Part shown: one piece after another, positions 1 to 6,242 of the stretch
Numbering within the stretch: the stretch's first letter is position 1
Layout: every line of letters begins with the position of its first letter
Source: Caldilineaceae bacterium
Lineage (GTDB): Bacteria; Chloroflexota; Anaerolineae; Caldilineales; Caldilineaceae
Reading direction: 5' to 3'
Assembly (NCBI GenBank): GCA_028819675.1
Contig: JAPPKT010000319.1
Span: forward strand, 1-11,559
DNA length: 11,559 nucleotides
Notes under the pieces: generated by a model
Databases searched by the model: none
Seen by the model: the letters and a program-made list of their open reading frames with translations, nothing else
Told to the model about the DNA's origin: nothing
Position numbers and translations under genes: made by a program

Positions 1-507
1 CCCCTCTCCTACAACCTCGCGTCGTAGCCAGTAGGTGGGCAATACGAAATTGCCGTCCCGTGTCGGCCCACGCTACCCCCCGGCCTCCTGGCAGATACCG
101 AAAATGTGCCGGCGCGAGCAGGACAGGCGAGGCCGCTCCCATATATCCCCGACGTTCACCGCGATGACCATCGAGAGCCCGCTACAATAATGCTGACGGT
201 GCATTCCCCCCAGGCAGACCGTACACAGAACATGGCTTAGTTGTTACGATCCGCCCAACAATTCTATCACGGTCACTCACGAACATTGTGACAATATGTC
301 CACTCGATCACTGCGGCCCTCTGCATCATTCCACCGCGCCCGCTCGCCTGCAGGGCACGACCCATCGCAGACCATAATAGTCTCATGGGACAGACTGCTT
401 TGGCCGGCTGGAAACTCCCCTGACGACCGGTTACTTTCTGGGAGTGCACATTGAGCTGGGACGAGGAACTACCTTGGAGGGGCAGTCGGTACTTTACTGG
501 AGCTGCG
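1..507. other. Gene-free stretch left of the terminator
   Basis: I see no supportable gene here. The short open frames have no ribosome binding site and no recognisable protein features. Visible structure is limited to an imperfect stem-loop at 31-76 (GTAG and GTGGGC pairing with GCCCAC and CTAC around one bulged G), a nested GGCAAT/ATTGCC pair at 38-54, and an 11-bp palindrome ATTGTGACAAT at 285-295. Reading leftward, ATTCTA at 261-266 is TAGAAT on the minus strand preceded by TG, an extended -10 look-alike without a good -35. It could serve a gene beyond the left edge, but this is weak. Confidence 0.5.
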
Positions 508-546
508 GAAAACAAAACGTGCCAACTGAACCTTCGGTTGGCACGT
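508..546 (-). terminator. Rho-independent terminator of the DUF348/3D gene
   Basis: The arms ACGTGCCAAC (517-526) and GTTGGCACGT (537-546) are exact reverse complements, giving a 10-bp stem that can be extended inward by a T-G wobble and a G-C pair. On the minus strand the hairpin runs directly into TTTTGTTTTCC (complement of 507-517), a U-rich tail. The hairpin begins 32 bases past the TAA of the minus-strand gene, in the right orientation. On the plus strand the hairpin is followed by CTATCTG, so it is not an obvious terminator in that direction. Confidence 0.9.
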
Positions 547-578
547 CTATCTGCTGCAGGCTGGCACAGCTATTGTCG

Positions 579-2249
579 TTACTGAGGCTCTATTGGCCAG
601 TTGCGTATCACCCACTCAATCTGATGCTCGGGCGGCGGCGGCCAGAGAAGGTAGACGTCAACCCAGCGGCTCCACAGTACAAGGTTGTGGTCGTCATACC
701 CCAGATCTATGCGCCGGAACTTAATGTTGCCGCCCGTATCCAGCGCATCGCCAAACCCGTATCCAGGTACGTAAACCCTGGTGCGTAGCGGGACGATATT
801 CGGGTCGACGGCTACGATCCCTTTCCGCATCCGGTCCCCTGTACGTGTGAACCCATACCAGGGCACGCTGGGCGAAACCCCGGCAGTCGACGCACTGTAA
901 CTGGTTGCTCTCATTCTGATCCTGCGCCAGTAAGTGATTTCCTGGCCGTCTTCAGTGATGAAGGTCTGCGCCTCAATCTTCTGGCCGTACACGATCCGCT
1001 TATTGCGCGGCTCCTGCGCTACCCAAATGTCCTCCAGAGCGCGTTCGACCATTTCGTCGTCACGAAACAGTACGCGAAAACGGCTCCGGGTTATACCTTC
1101 GGCACCCGGATATTCGATGATAGTATCGATGGGAAGATTGGGATCTGGCTCCCACACAGTCTCAAACGGGGCGATCTCTTCTTCGATTTCGACCTCTTCC
1201 TTCACGCGTACGATCCGAATCTGCATGTCCGGTTGCAGCCCGGCCCCCAGATGCGGTGTCACTTCGTCAAGACCCGTCAAGCCAACGCCAATCTCCGCCA
1301 ACACGTCACCGACGCTATCGGTCAGTGTACGCGTCCTGTAGAGCACGCCGTCCGCCACCAGGCTCACAGGTATGCTGCGCCGGATGAACACACGCAGTCC
1401 CGAGCTGACACGTGTACCCAGGCTCGGCAGCACCTCATCTCCAAGATAGACCGTGACCTGCGCGTCGCGAAGAGCTTCGCCCACCGTATCGGCCAGCGTG
1501 TGTATCGTAAACGGAATAGTGTCCTCGTAAACGGTGAGTCGCGCCGACCGCTTGATCTCTATGACAAGCGGTGCCCTCTCTGCCCGTTCCCAGGAGGGCC
1601 CGCCGGAAAGACGCGTTTCGCTGACTCTGACCGGCCCTGTCGGAATCTCATCGTCCCAACCGACATCGATTCCATACACCAGCACCTGGTCGCGAGGACT
1701 GAAGGGAATCCCGGCAACAGCCATAAGTTCGGCAGGCGTCTTAGCCCAACTTGATGTCCCGATTTCACGACCATCCGCGGAAATGAGAAAACGCTGCGGC
1801 CGCTCTACGGAAAGACGCAGACCGTCGATTATTCTCGTATTGAGGGCGTGGGATACTCTCAGGCCTTCTCGGGGCGCAGTCTCCGACAGGGCAACTCCCT
1901 CAGAGGACGGCGTGTCGCTGGCTGCGTTCTGCGCCTGCGCCACTCGTGCAGGTACGAGAGGACGCTCGGCCGAAGCTACATAAGTGGCTGCCTCCGGGCC
2001 TTCCATCAGGCCAACGTCGGTCAGCAAATCACCCACGTTTCGTCTATGGGTCTGCACTGTTCTGGTGACCCCGTCCACTTCAATCTCGACTGTGCTTGCC
2101 GTCAAGTTCCAAAGTATCCAGAGTCCTGCGATCGCAGCCGTCAACGCTGACAACTGTACCAGAACACGGATCCGCCGCCCCGTTTGCCGCCTCAATGAAC
2201 TCCCGGAAACGGCAACTTTCGGCTTCATCCGTCGGGTGACAGTAGCCAT
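579..2249 (-). CDS. Membrane-anchored DUF348/G5/3D-domain cell-wall protein (YabE-like)
   Basis: A 556-residue protein, likely acting outside the membrane on peptidoglycan. A basic N-terminus is followed by one hydrophobic segment (about 28-48), read as a signal anchor. Then come repeated DUF348-like modules at about 53-85, 145-190, 235-275 and 293-335, a G5-like stretch at about 348-425, and a C-terminal 3D domain at about 446-535. The 3D domain shows its three aspartates: AVD482, LD504TGG and RID515L. Known relatives are the Bacillus YabE type and the related stationary-phase/resuscitation proteins, where the 3D fold resembles the MltA lytic transglycosylase core. Residues 84-140 are a low-complexity Ala/Ser/Glu-rich stretch that interrupts the module series. 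The ATG at 2249 follows an in-frame TAG four codons upstream; ATG codon 8 is an alternative start. The gene has its own terminator and looks monocistronic. Hydrolase activity is inferred, not shown. Confidence 0.88.
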   Translation of the reverse strand: MATVTRRMKPKVAVSGSSLRRQTGRRIRVLVQLSALTAAIAGLWILWNLTASTVEIEVDGVTRTVQTHRRNVGDLLTDVGLMEGPEAATYVASAERPLVPARVAQAQNAASDTPSSEGVALSETAPREGLRVSHALNTRIIDGLRLSVERPQRFLISADGREIGTSSWAKTPAELMAVAGIPFSPRDQVLVYGIDVGWDDEIPTGPVRVSETRLSGGPSWERAERAPLVIEIKRSARLTVYEDTIPFTIHTLADTVGEALRDAQVTVYLGDEVLPSLGTRVSSGLRVFIRRSIPVSLVADGVLYRTRTLTDSVGDVLAEIGVGLTGLDEVTPHLGAGLQPDMQIRIVRVKEEVEIEEEIAPFETVWEPDPNLPIDTIIEYPGAEGITRSRFRVLFRDDEMVERALEDIWVAQEPRNKRIVYGQKIEAQTFITEDGQEITYWRRIRMRATSYSASTAGVSPSVPWYGFTRTGDRMRKGIVAVDPNIVPLRTRVYVPGYGFGDALDTGGNIKFRRIDLGYDDHNLVLWSRWVDVYLLWPPPPEHQIEWVIRNWPIEPQ

Positions 2250-2255
2250 GGCAAC

Positions 2256-2284
2256 ATTCTATCCATAATTGTTTGTACTCAAAA
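2256..2284 (-). promoter_or_regulatory. Possible promoter of the DUF348/3D gene
   Basis: On the minus strand, TAGAAT (complement of 2256-2261) matches five of six bases of the -10 consensus. TTTTGA (2279-2284) lies 17 bases upstream; the overlapping TTGAGT gives 15-base spacing. Neither is a good -35. The -10 ends six bases before the ATG, so transcription from it would begin at or next to the start codon, giving a leaderless mRNA. Consistent with this, only a poor Shine-Dalgarno (GGAT, about 11 bases upstream) is seen. Confidence 0.3.
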
Positions 2285-2445
2285 TTTCATTCCTGCCCGA
2301 TGGCATTAAGACAGAGTGGACTCCCAAAAAGTTCCCAAACCTTGGAAAGAGACACACCCAGGGCCCCCGCCGCGCATCCCAATCAGCTTGCATCGACGCA
2401 TTGCGCTTCCTTGGTTCACACCGCCTCCAGCCTGCAACAGCATTT

Positions 2446-2465
2446 CTGACAGTACAATCTGTCAG
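2446..2465. repeat. 20-bp perfect dyad, candidate operator
   Basis: CTGACAG at 2446-2452 and CTGTCAG at 2459-2465 are perfect 7-bp inverted arms around TACAAT. The size and spacing fit a dimeric repressor site of the TetR or GntR kind. It lies about 200 bases upstream of the DUF348/3D start, rather far for a simple operator, and no regulator gene is nearby. It could also be a weak hairpin or chance. Confidence 0.35.
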
Positions 2466-2559
2466 TATTGGTCCGGGCAGACCCCACAGTGTACGCATAC
2501 GGCACTCGGCCTGGTAGCATTCAGTGATCCCGTCGCCAGGCTGCGCGGGCGCGCGAATT

Positions 2560-2589
2560 TCGGGTCCTCATCTGCAGACGAGAACCCGA
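2560..2589 (-). other. Long stem-loop downstream of sulfatase 1
   Basis: Bases 2560-2589 form a near-complete inverted repeat centred on CTGCAG. On the plus strand two positions mismatch (C/A and A/C). On the minus strand those become U-G and G-U wobbles, so the minus-strand RNA can pair along the whole length. That favours a role in the transcript coming from the sulfatase gene that ends at 2699, about 110 bases upstream. No U-tract follows (AAATTCGCG), so it is more likely a 3'-end stabiliser or a non-canonical terminator. Confidence 0.45.
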
Positions 2590-2698
2590 TCCCTCTCGAA
2601 TAAAAGGTTGGGGTAATGGGATACAGGAAAGTGGTTGTATCTGTCCGCAGGTCAGAACGAAGAAAAGGGCCCGCCCGCGGAACTGCACGTACCAGCCG

Positions 2699-4180
2699 CT
2701 ACGCCAGCCAGTTCATCTCTTTCAGCATGGGCCAGCGATAACGCTCCTCCGGCCCTGTGTTGCGCGCCCAGTCCACCAGAATCGGCTCTTCGGCCCTCAT
2801 CTGTGCCATCTTTTTCTTCACCTGCTCTGGATCCCAGTCCCGCAGGACCTCGTTGTGAAGTTCCTGCAGGATCGACTGGCAACCCGGATCCCCTGAACGG
2901 TCCACCAACTCCTCTGGGTCTTCCTCTAGATTGAAGAGCTGCGGTGGCATTTCGTGATAGTAAATGTATTTCCACTCTTCGCGCCGCACCATGCGCTGGT
3001 AAGCTCCCTCTGGCGGACCGAACTTGTCTGTGCAGTACTCAGAAAAAGCCAGGTCCTCCCAGGCGGAAGCCGCGCTGCCCCCGTCGATCTGCGAAAGAAA
3101 ACTGCGGCCCGCCGCGTTGGGCAGCGCCGGCGCCTGCAGAGCATCCAACATCGTCGCCGACATGTCCACCGCGCTGACAACCCGCTCGCAACGTTGCCCG
3201 CTAGGAATCCGGCCGGGCCAGCTGAAAATCAGGGGAACCCGCACCGATTCCTCATAGAATACGTGCTTCCAGAAAAGGCCGTGCTCACCCTGCATGTCGC
3301 CATGGTCGGATGTGTAGATGATCAACGTATTGTCGTCAAGACCATTCTCAACCAGTGCGTCCAGGATCTGCCCGATCATCACGTCCGTACGATACACAAG
3401 CCCGGCGTAGGCAGCCCGCGACCTCCGGACCTCCTCTTCGTCCATCACTTCAATACCCGTCGATTGGCGCCACCAGCGCAGAAATGGATGCTGTTCCCCG
3501 ACTGACGGCGCAGCCTTGCGCGGAAGACCCATCCTGTCAGCGTAAAGGTCGTAGTCCCCCTGCCGCGCAACGTACGGCGGGTGGGGAAGCATCAGCCCCA
3601 CCGAGAGGCTGAAGGGCTGCTTCAGTAGGCCCGCCCGCTTCTGCACGCCCAACCGGTTCAGCCGCCCGATCGTAACCGCCGTCACGTCCTCATCATGGAC
3701 CTGGTATGCGCTTTGCCCTGGCCCGGAACGCGTGAGACTGAGGTGGTGTGGGCCTGCAGTTACACTCAGAATGCCGCGGTCTGGGCCTGGATTTCCCGGG
3801 TGGTTTGCACCGTGATCACCGACGAACCGCGCAGCGTACCCGTGAAGTTGGTCCGGCCCCACTGAGTGCATACGGCCGACCAGCTCCGGCTGATAGCCCG
3901 CCGCCCCCATCGCATGCGCGATCGTCGCTATCCTCGAGTCAAGACCGTGTTCGTTTGTCCACACCTCATTCTGATACGGATGACGCCCGCTGAGCATCGA
4001 CATGCGCGAAGGAACGCAAATCGGCGAGCAGCAGTACGCACTGTCGAAGACGACCCCATCCGCTGCAAGACGGTCGAGATTAGGCGTGTCGACCAGGCCG
4101 TCACCGTAGCAGCCTGTCACATGCGGGCTGTGCTGATCGGAGTGTATATAAAGTAAATTGGGCCGGCTTGACTCGTCCAT
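2699..4180 (-). CDS. Sulfatase, formylglycine-dependent, choline-sulfatase-like (sulfatase 1)
   Basis: A 493-residue type I sulfatase of the alkaline phosphatase superfamily, hydrolysing a sulfate ester. The catalytic motif is C55-V-P-S-R59, whose Cys is normally converted to formylglycine. Likely metal ligands are D15 in HSDQH and D292-H293 in YTSDHGD; K305 and H200 sit in the expected active-site motifs. The segment G102-R-M-H105 followed by GPDQLHG recalls choline sulfatases, but the usual Lys of GKMH is Arg103. There is no signal peptide, so it is probably cytosolic. The ATG at 4180 is chosen because GGAGAG lies just upstream; an in-frame TTG at 4192 overlaps that Shine-Dalgarno and is unlikely. 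The C-terminus is rich in Arg, Glu and Trp. The gene is divergent from the second sulfatase. The substrate is unknown; choline-O-sulfate or a sulfated sugar are both possible. Confidence 0.92.
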   Translation of the reverse strand: MDESSRPNLLYIHSDQHSPHVTGCYGDGLVDTPNLDRLAADGVVFDSAYCCSPICVPSRMSMLSGRHPYQNEVWTNEHGLDSRIATIAHAMGAAGYQPELVGRMHSVGPDQLHGYAARFVGDHGANHPGNPGPDRGILSVTAGPHHLSLTRSGPGQSAYQVHDEDVTAVTIGRLNRLGVQKRAGLLKQPFSLSVGLMLPHPPYVARQGDYDLYADRMGLPRKAAPSVGEQHPFLRWWRQSTGIEVMDEEEVRRSRAAYAGLVYRTDVMIGQILDALVENGLDDNTLIIYTSDHGDMQGEHGLFWKHVFYEESVRVPLIFSWPGRIPSGQRCERVVSAVDMSATMLDALQAPALPNAAGRSFLSQIDGGSAASAWEDLAFSEYCTDKFGPPEGAYQRMVRREEWKYIYYHEMPPQLFNLEEDPEELVDRSGDPGCQSILQELHNEVLRDWDPEQVKKKMAQMRAEEPILVDWARNTGPEERYRWPMLKEMNWLA

Positions 4181-4317
4181 AGAACTCTCCAAAGCGTCTA
4201 ACTGTCCTCGAACGGAATTCTTGATTCAACACTCCCCAACTACGCGTAGAGACCCTTCACCCTTGCCCTCGCACCCCACCAAACTTACTGTTTTCACCTT
4301 CCGCGGTCGTGGTAGAT

Positions 4318-4343
4318 TAGCAAAGACTGCTAAGCGTAGCAAA
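4318..4343. repeat. TAGCAAA direct repeat with internal dyads
   Basis: TAGCAAA occurs at 4318-4324 and 4337-4343, a 19-base period, about two helical turns. Between the copies, TTAGC and GCTAA form a 5-bp inverted pair, and GCTA-N4-TAGC another. A short ATGCC/GGCAT pair follows at 4343-4360. Its position 140-160 bases upstream of sulfatase 1 makes it a candidate regulator site. The words are short, so chance is possible. Confidence 0.3.
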
Positions 4344-4397
4344 TGCCGGCTTCAAGGCATCTGACCAACTATCACCAAAAACTAACCTCTGGTTACG

Positions 4398-4418
4398 GAC
4401 CACCGACCACTGACCACC
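4398..4418. repeat. Three tandem copies of GACCACY
   Basis: Three head-to-tail 7-base units (GACCACC, GACCACT, GACCACC) make a 21-base tract in the divergent control region. It may be an iterated protein-binding site or simple replication slippage in C-rich DNA. Confidence 0.4.
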
Positions 4419-4536
4419 GCAGTTCAGCTTCACGCCCTCCCCTGTGCTTGGGTTCACCCCGCAACGTCCCCTATTCGCCATTCCATTTGTCGCCTACCCA
4501 CTTCGAGACGCCAAGCCGCCCGCCGCCACCGGCATG

Positions 4537-4563
4537 GGTGCGGGCAATTTGCCTGCCCGCACC
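4537..4563 (+). other. Strong GC-rich hairpin upstream of the sulfatase 2 promoter
   Basis: GGTGCGGGCA (4537-4546) pairs perfectly with TGCCCGCACC (4554-4563) around a 7-base loop. On the plus strand it is followed by TTCTTGCCTT, a weak T-rich tail, so it could act as a terminator that shields the downstream promoter from read-through. No plus-strand gene lies upstream in the window. The minus-strand side has no U-tract. Confidence 0.5.
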
Positions 4564-4621
4564 TTCTTGCCTTCCCCACTCTCTCCCCCAAATACGGAGC
4601 ACAACCATATTTCTCTGGAAA

Positions 4622-4650
4622 TTGGCCAGCCCCTCCCAATATGTTACAAT
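4622..4650 (+). promoter_or_regulatory. Promoter of the sulfatase 2 gene and possibly the transport genes
   Basis: TTGGCC (4622-4627, four of six matches to the -35 consensus) and TACAAT (4645-4650, five of six to the -10) are separated by exactly 17 bases. TGT just before TACAAT gives an extended -10 (TGn). A start near 4657 would leave a leader of about 58 bases before the ATG at 4715. This is the best sigma-70-type promoter in the window. Confidence 0.62.
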
Positions 4651-4694
4651 GCCGCCCGACTTCCCTGCCTGCAACCTCACATATCAGCCCGCCT

Positions 4695-4708
4695 CACGTC
4701 TGGACGTG
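4695..4708. repeat. CACGTC-TG-GACGTG dyad just upstream of the sulfatase 2 start
   Basis: Perfect 6-bp inverted arms with a two-base centre end six bases before the ATG at 4715. They cover the place where a Shine-Dalgarno would lie, and none is clear there. It may be an operator downstream of the promoter. As RNA the two-base loop is too tight, so folding would need to open the inner pairs. Confidence 0.35.
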
Positions 4709-4714
4709 TAGCAC

Positions 4715-6169
4715 ATGGAAAGACCCCACATACTGCTCATCACAACCGACCAGCAGCGCTTCGACGCCGCCGGCGCCGCCGCACCGGCCTTCATGCGTAC
4801 GCCCCACTTCGATCACCTGACCCGTGAGGGGATCGACTTCACCTCTGCCTACGGCGACTGTCCCGTCTGCGTCCCCTCGCGCATGTCGATCATGACCGGA
4901 AAATACGTCACTACCCACGGAATGACCGGCAACGGGCCATCCTCCCGCGCAATCCCCGATGCCAGCAATACGCTGCCCACCTGCATGAGTAATCTCGGCT
5001 ACCAGACCGCCGCTATCGGCAAAATGCACTTCACCCCCCAGCGCGCCCGCCACGGCTTCCAGGAAATGGTCCTGCCCGAGGACTACTACCGCCACATGGC
5101 CCGTCGCGGCTACGACGTCCAGCCCATGCACCACGGCCTCGGCCAAAACGAGCTCTACCCCGGCATGGCCACCGTCCCCGAAGCCCTCACGCTTACATCC
5201 TGGACCGCCGAACAGTGCGTGGAATACATCCGCGAACGCCGCGACCCCACCCTGCCTTTCTTCCTCTGGTGCTCCTTCTCCAAGCCGCATCCCCCGATCG
5301 ATCCCCCGGAGCCCTACTACTCCATGTACCGAAACTGTGACATCCCCGCACCGGTCTTCGGCGACTGGAGTGAAGGTGAAGACGTTCCCTACGCATTTCG
5401 CCTCATGCGCGAAAAACAGTCCTTCGACCTCGTGCCCCCCGAGATAATCCGCGAGGCGCGCTCCGCCTACTACGGCGTCATCACCCAGATCGACTATAAC
5501 ATGGGTCGCATCTTCGCCGCCCTGCAGGACATGGACATCTTCGACGATACCCTCATCATTTACACCTCGGATCACGGCGAATACCTCGGCGATCACCACG
5601 CCGGCGCCAAGGGCTTCTTCCACGAAGCCTCGGCCCACGTCCCCTTCGCACTGCGTATGCCGCAGGGCTGGGACAACCGCCAGCACGGTACCCGCAACCC
5701 TTCACTCGTCACCCTCGCCGACATTCTGCCCACAGCTGTCGCCGCCGCCGGCGGCACACCCCCGAACGACGTCGACGGTCTCGATCTCGTCGCCCTCGCA
5801 CGAGGTGAGATCGAGCCGCGACCCTACTTGGAATCTGCCCTCGGCAGTCAGGACAGGCCCGGCAACTACGCCATCACCGACGGCCGCTGGAAATACATCT
5901 GGTTCCCGGTCGGCGGCAGCGAGCAACTCTTCGATCTCGAATCCGATCCGCAGGAACTCCGCAACCTCGCAGACGCCGCCGAAGCCTCACCGCATCTCGA
6001 AAGACTACGTACCGAACTCATCCACCGTCACCAGGCCAGGGGATCCGCAGCGGTCGACGGCGGCAACTGGGTCACCCAGCCCGTGCCGCCTGAAACCGAA
6101 GCCGACCGCCGCAATACCAGCTGGCCCGGCTACCATACTGAGTTCTACCACATCGACGTACGCCATTGA
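4715..6169 (+). CDS. Sulfatase, formylglycine-dependent (sulfatase 2)
   Basis: A 484-residue type I sulfatase. The catalytic motif is C52-V-P-S-R56. Expected active-site residues are present: D12 in TTDQQ, K103 and H105 in GKMH, H192 in KPHPP, D286-H287 in YTSDHGE, and K299 in GAKGFFHE. The protein starts straight into the first strand of the fold (HILLITTDQQ) with no signal peptide, so desulfation probably takes place in the cytoplasm. Only partial similarity to sulfatase 1 is seen outside the motifs, so the two likely act on different substrates or positions. It is the first gene of a plus-strand run that continues with an ABC importer. The start is set by family alignment; no good Shine-Dalgarno is visible (GGA about 10-12 bases upstream). 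Maturation needs a formylglycine-generating enzyme or anSME, not found here. Confidence 0.93.
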   Translation: MERPHILLITTDQQRFDAAGAAAPAFMRTPHFDHLTREGIDFTSAYGDCPVCVPSRMSIMTGKYVTTHGMTGNGPSSRAIPDASNTLPTCMSNLGYQTAAIGKMHFTPQRARHGFQEMVLPEDYYRHMARRGYDVQPMHHGLGQNELYPGMATVPEALTLTSWTAEQCVEYIRERRDPTLPFFLWCSFSKPHPPIDPPEPYYSMYRNCDIPAPVFGDWSEGEDVPYAFRLMREKQSFDLVPPEIIREARSAYYGVITQIDYNMGRIFAALQDMDIFDDTLIIYTSDHGEYLGDHHAGAKGFFHEASAHVPFALRMPQGWDNRQHGTRNPSLVTLADILPTAVAAAGGTPPNDVDGLDLVALARGEIEPRPYLESALGSQDRPGNYAITDGRWKYIWFPVGGSEQLFDLESDPQELRNLADAAEASPHLERLRTELIHRHQARGSAAVDGGNWVTQPVPPETEADRRNTSWPGYHTEFYHIDVRH

Positions 6170-6183
6170 CCGGTACCTGCCCG

Positions 6184-6209
6184 GCTGAGACGCAATCCTC
6201 CGTCTCGGC
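6184..6209 (+). other. Hairpin between sulfatase 2 and the binding-protein gene
   Basis: GCTGAGACG (6184-6192) pairs with CGTCTCGGC (6201-6209), nine pairs with one wobble and an 8-base loop. It lies 15-40 bases after the sulfatase stop and about 25 bases before the Shine-Dalgarno of the next gene. No U-tract follows (ATGAGCGAATTC), so an RNA-processing or stability role fits better than full termination. Confidence 0.45.
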
Positions 6210-6230
6210 ATGAGCGAATTCAATAACCTA

Positions 6231-6237
6231 AAGGAGA
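6231..6237 (+). promoter_or_regulatory. Strong Shine-Dalgarno fixing the binding-protein start
   Basis: AAGGAGA in AAAGGAGATTCCCATG is a near-consensus ribosome binding site 5 bases before the ATG at 6243. It decides against the in-frame ATG at 6210, which lies directly behind a hairpin, has no such site, and would add 11 residues ahead of a normal lipoprotein signal. Confidence 0.85.
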
Positions 6238-6242
6238 TTCCC

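Larger units (their letters stand above)
2250..2698. other. Gap between two minus-strand genes
   Basis: About 450 bases without a credible gene; the open frames here lack ribosome binding sites and domain features. The gap holds two inverted repeats, at 2446-2465 and 2560-2589 (listed separately), and the possible promoter next to the DUF348/3D start. No clean U-tailed terminator for the sulfatase that ends at 2699 is seen. Confidence 0.55.
4181..4714. promoter_or_regulatory. Divergent control region between the two sulfatase genes
   Basis: A 534-base region upstream of two divergent genes, with no believable gene in it; a proline-rich open frame at 4343-4711 has no coding features. From left to right it holds the Shine-Dalgarno of sulfatase 1 (GGAGAG, about 4185-4190), TAGCAAA direct repeats (4318-4343), a three-unit GACCACY tandem (4398-4418), a strong hairpin (4537-4563), an extended -10 promoter (4622-4650) and a dyad next to the sulfatase 2 start (4695-4708). 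No convincing promoter for the minus-strand sulfatase was found. Confidence 0.55.

Noticed and set aside
273..515. 80-residue minus-strand frame at the left end
   Set aside because: Its start overlaps the palindrome, it has no domain or ribosome binding site, and its 5-prime and 3-prime context gives no support.
2655..2680. GC-rich stretch followed by TTTTCTT on the minus strand as a terminator for sulfatase 1
   Set aside because: Only about three base pairs can form with a usable loop, too little for an intrinsic terminator.
4181..4192. TTG at 4192 as the start of sulfatase 1
   Set aside because: The TTG overlaps GGAGAG, which is well placed as the Shine-Dalgarno for the ATG at 4180.
4431..4470. 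GGTTCACCCC as a tRNA T-arm
   Set aside because: No acceptor, D or anticodon stems can be fitted around it.
4343..4711. 122-residue plus-strand frame in the divergent region
   Set aside because: Pro/Ser-rich composition from C-rich DNA, no Shine-Dalgarno, and it contains the promoter and hairpin of sulfatase 2.
4694..5686. 330-residue open frame on the minus strand
   Set aside because: It lies wholly opposite sulfatase 2, has a Val/Gly/Ala/His-rich composition typical of the complement of a GC-rich gene, and shows no motif.
6210..6242. ATG at 6210 as the start of the binding protein
   Set aside because: No Shine-Dalgarno; the consensus site AAGGAGA serves the ATG at 6243, which gives a normal lipoprotein signal.
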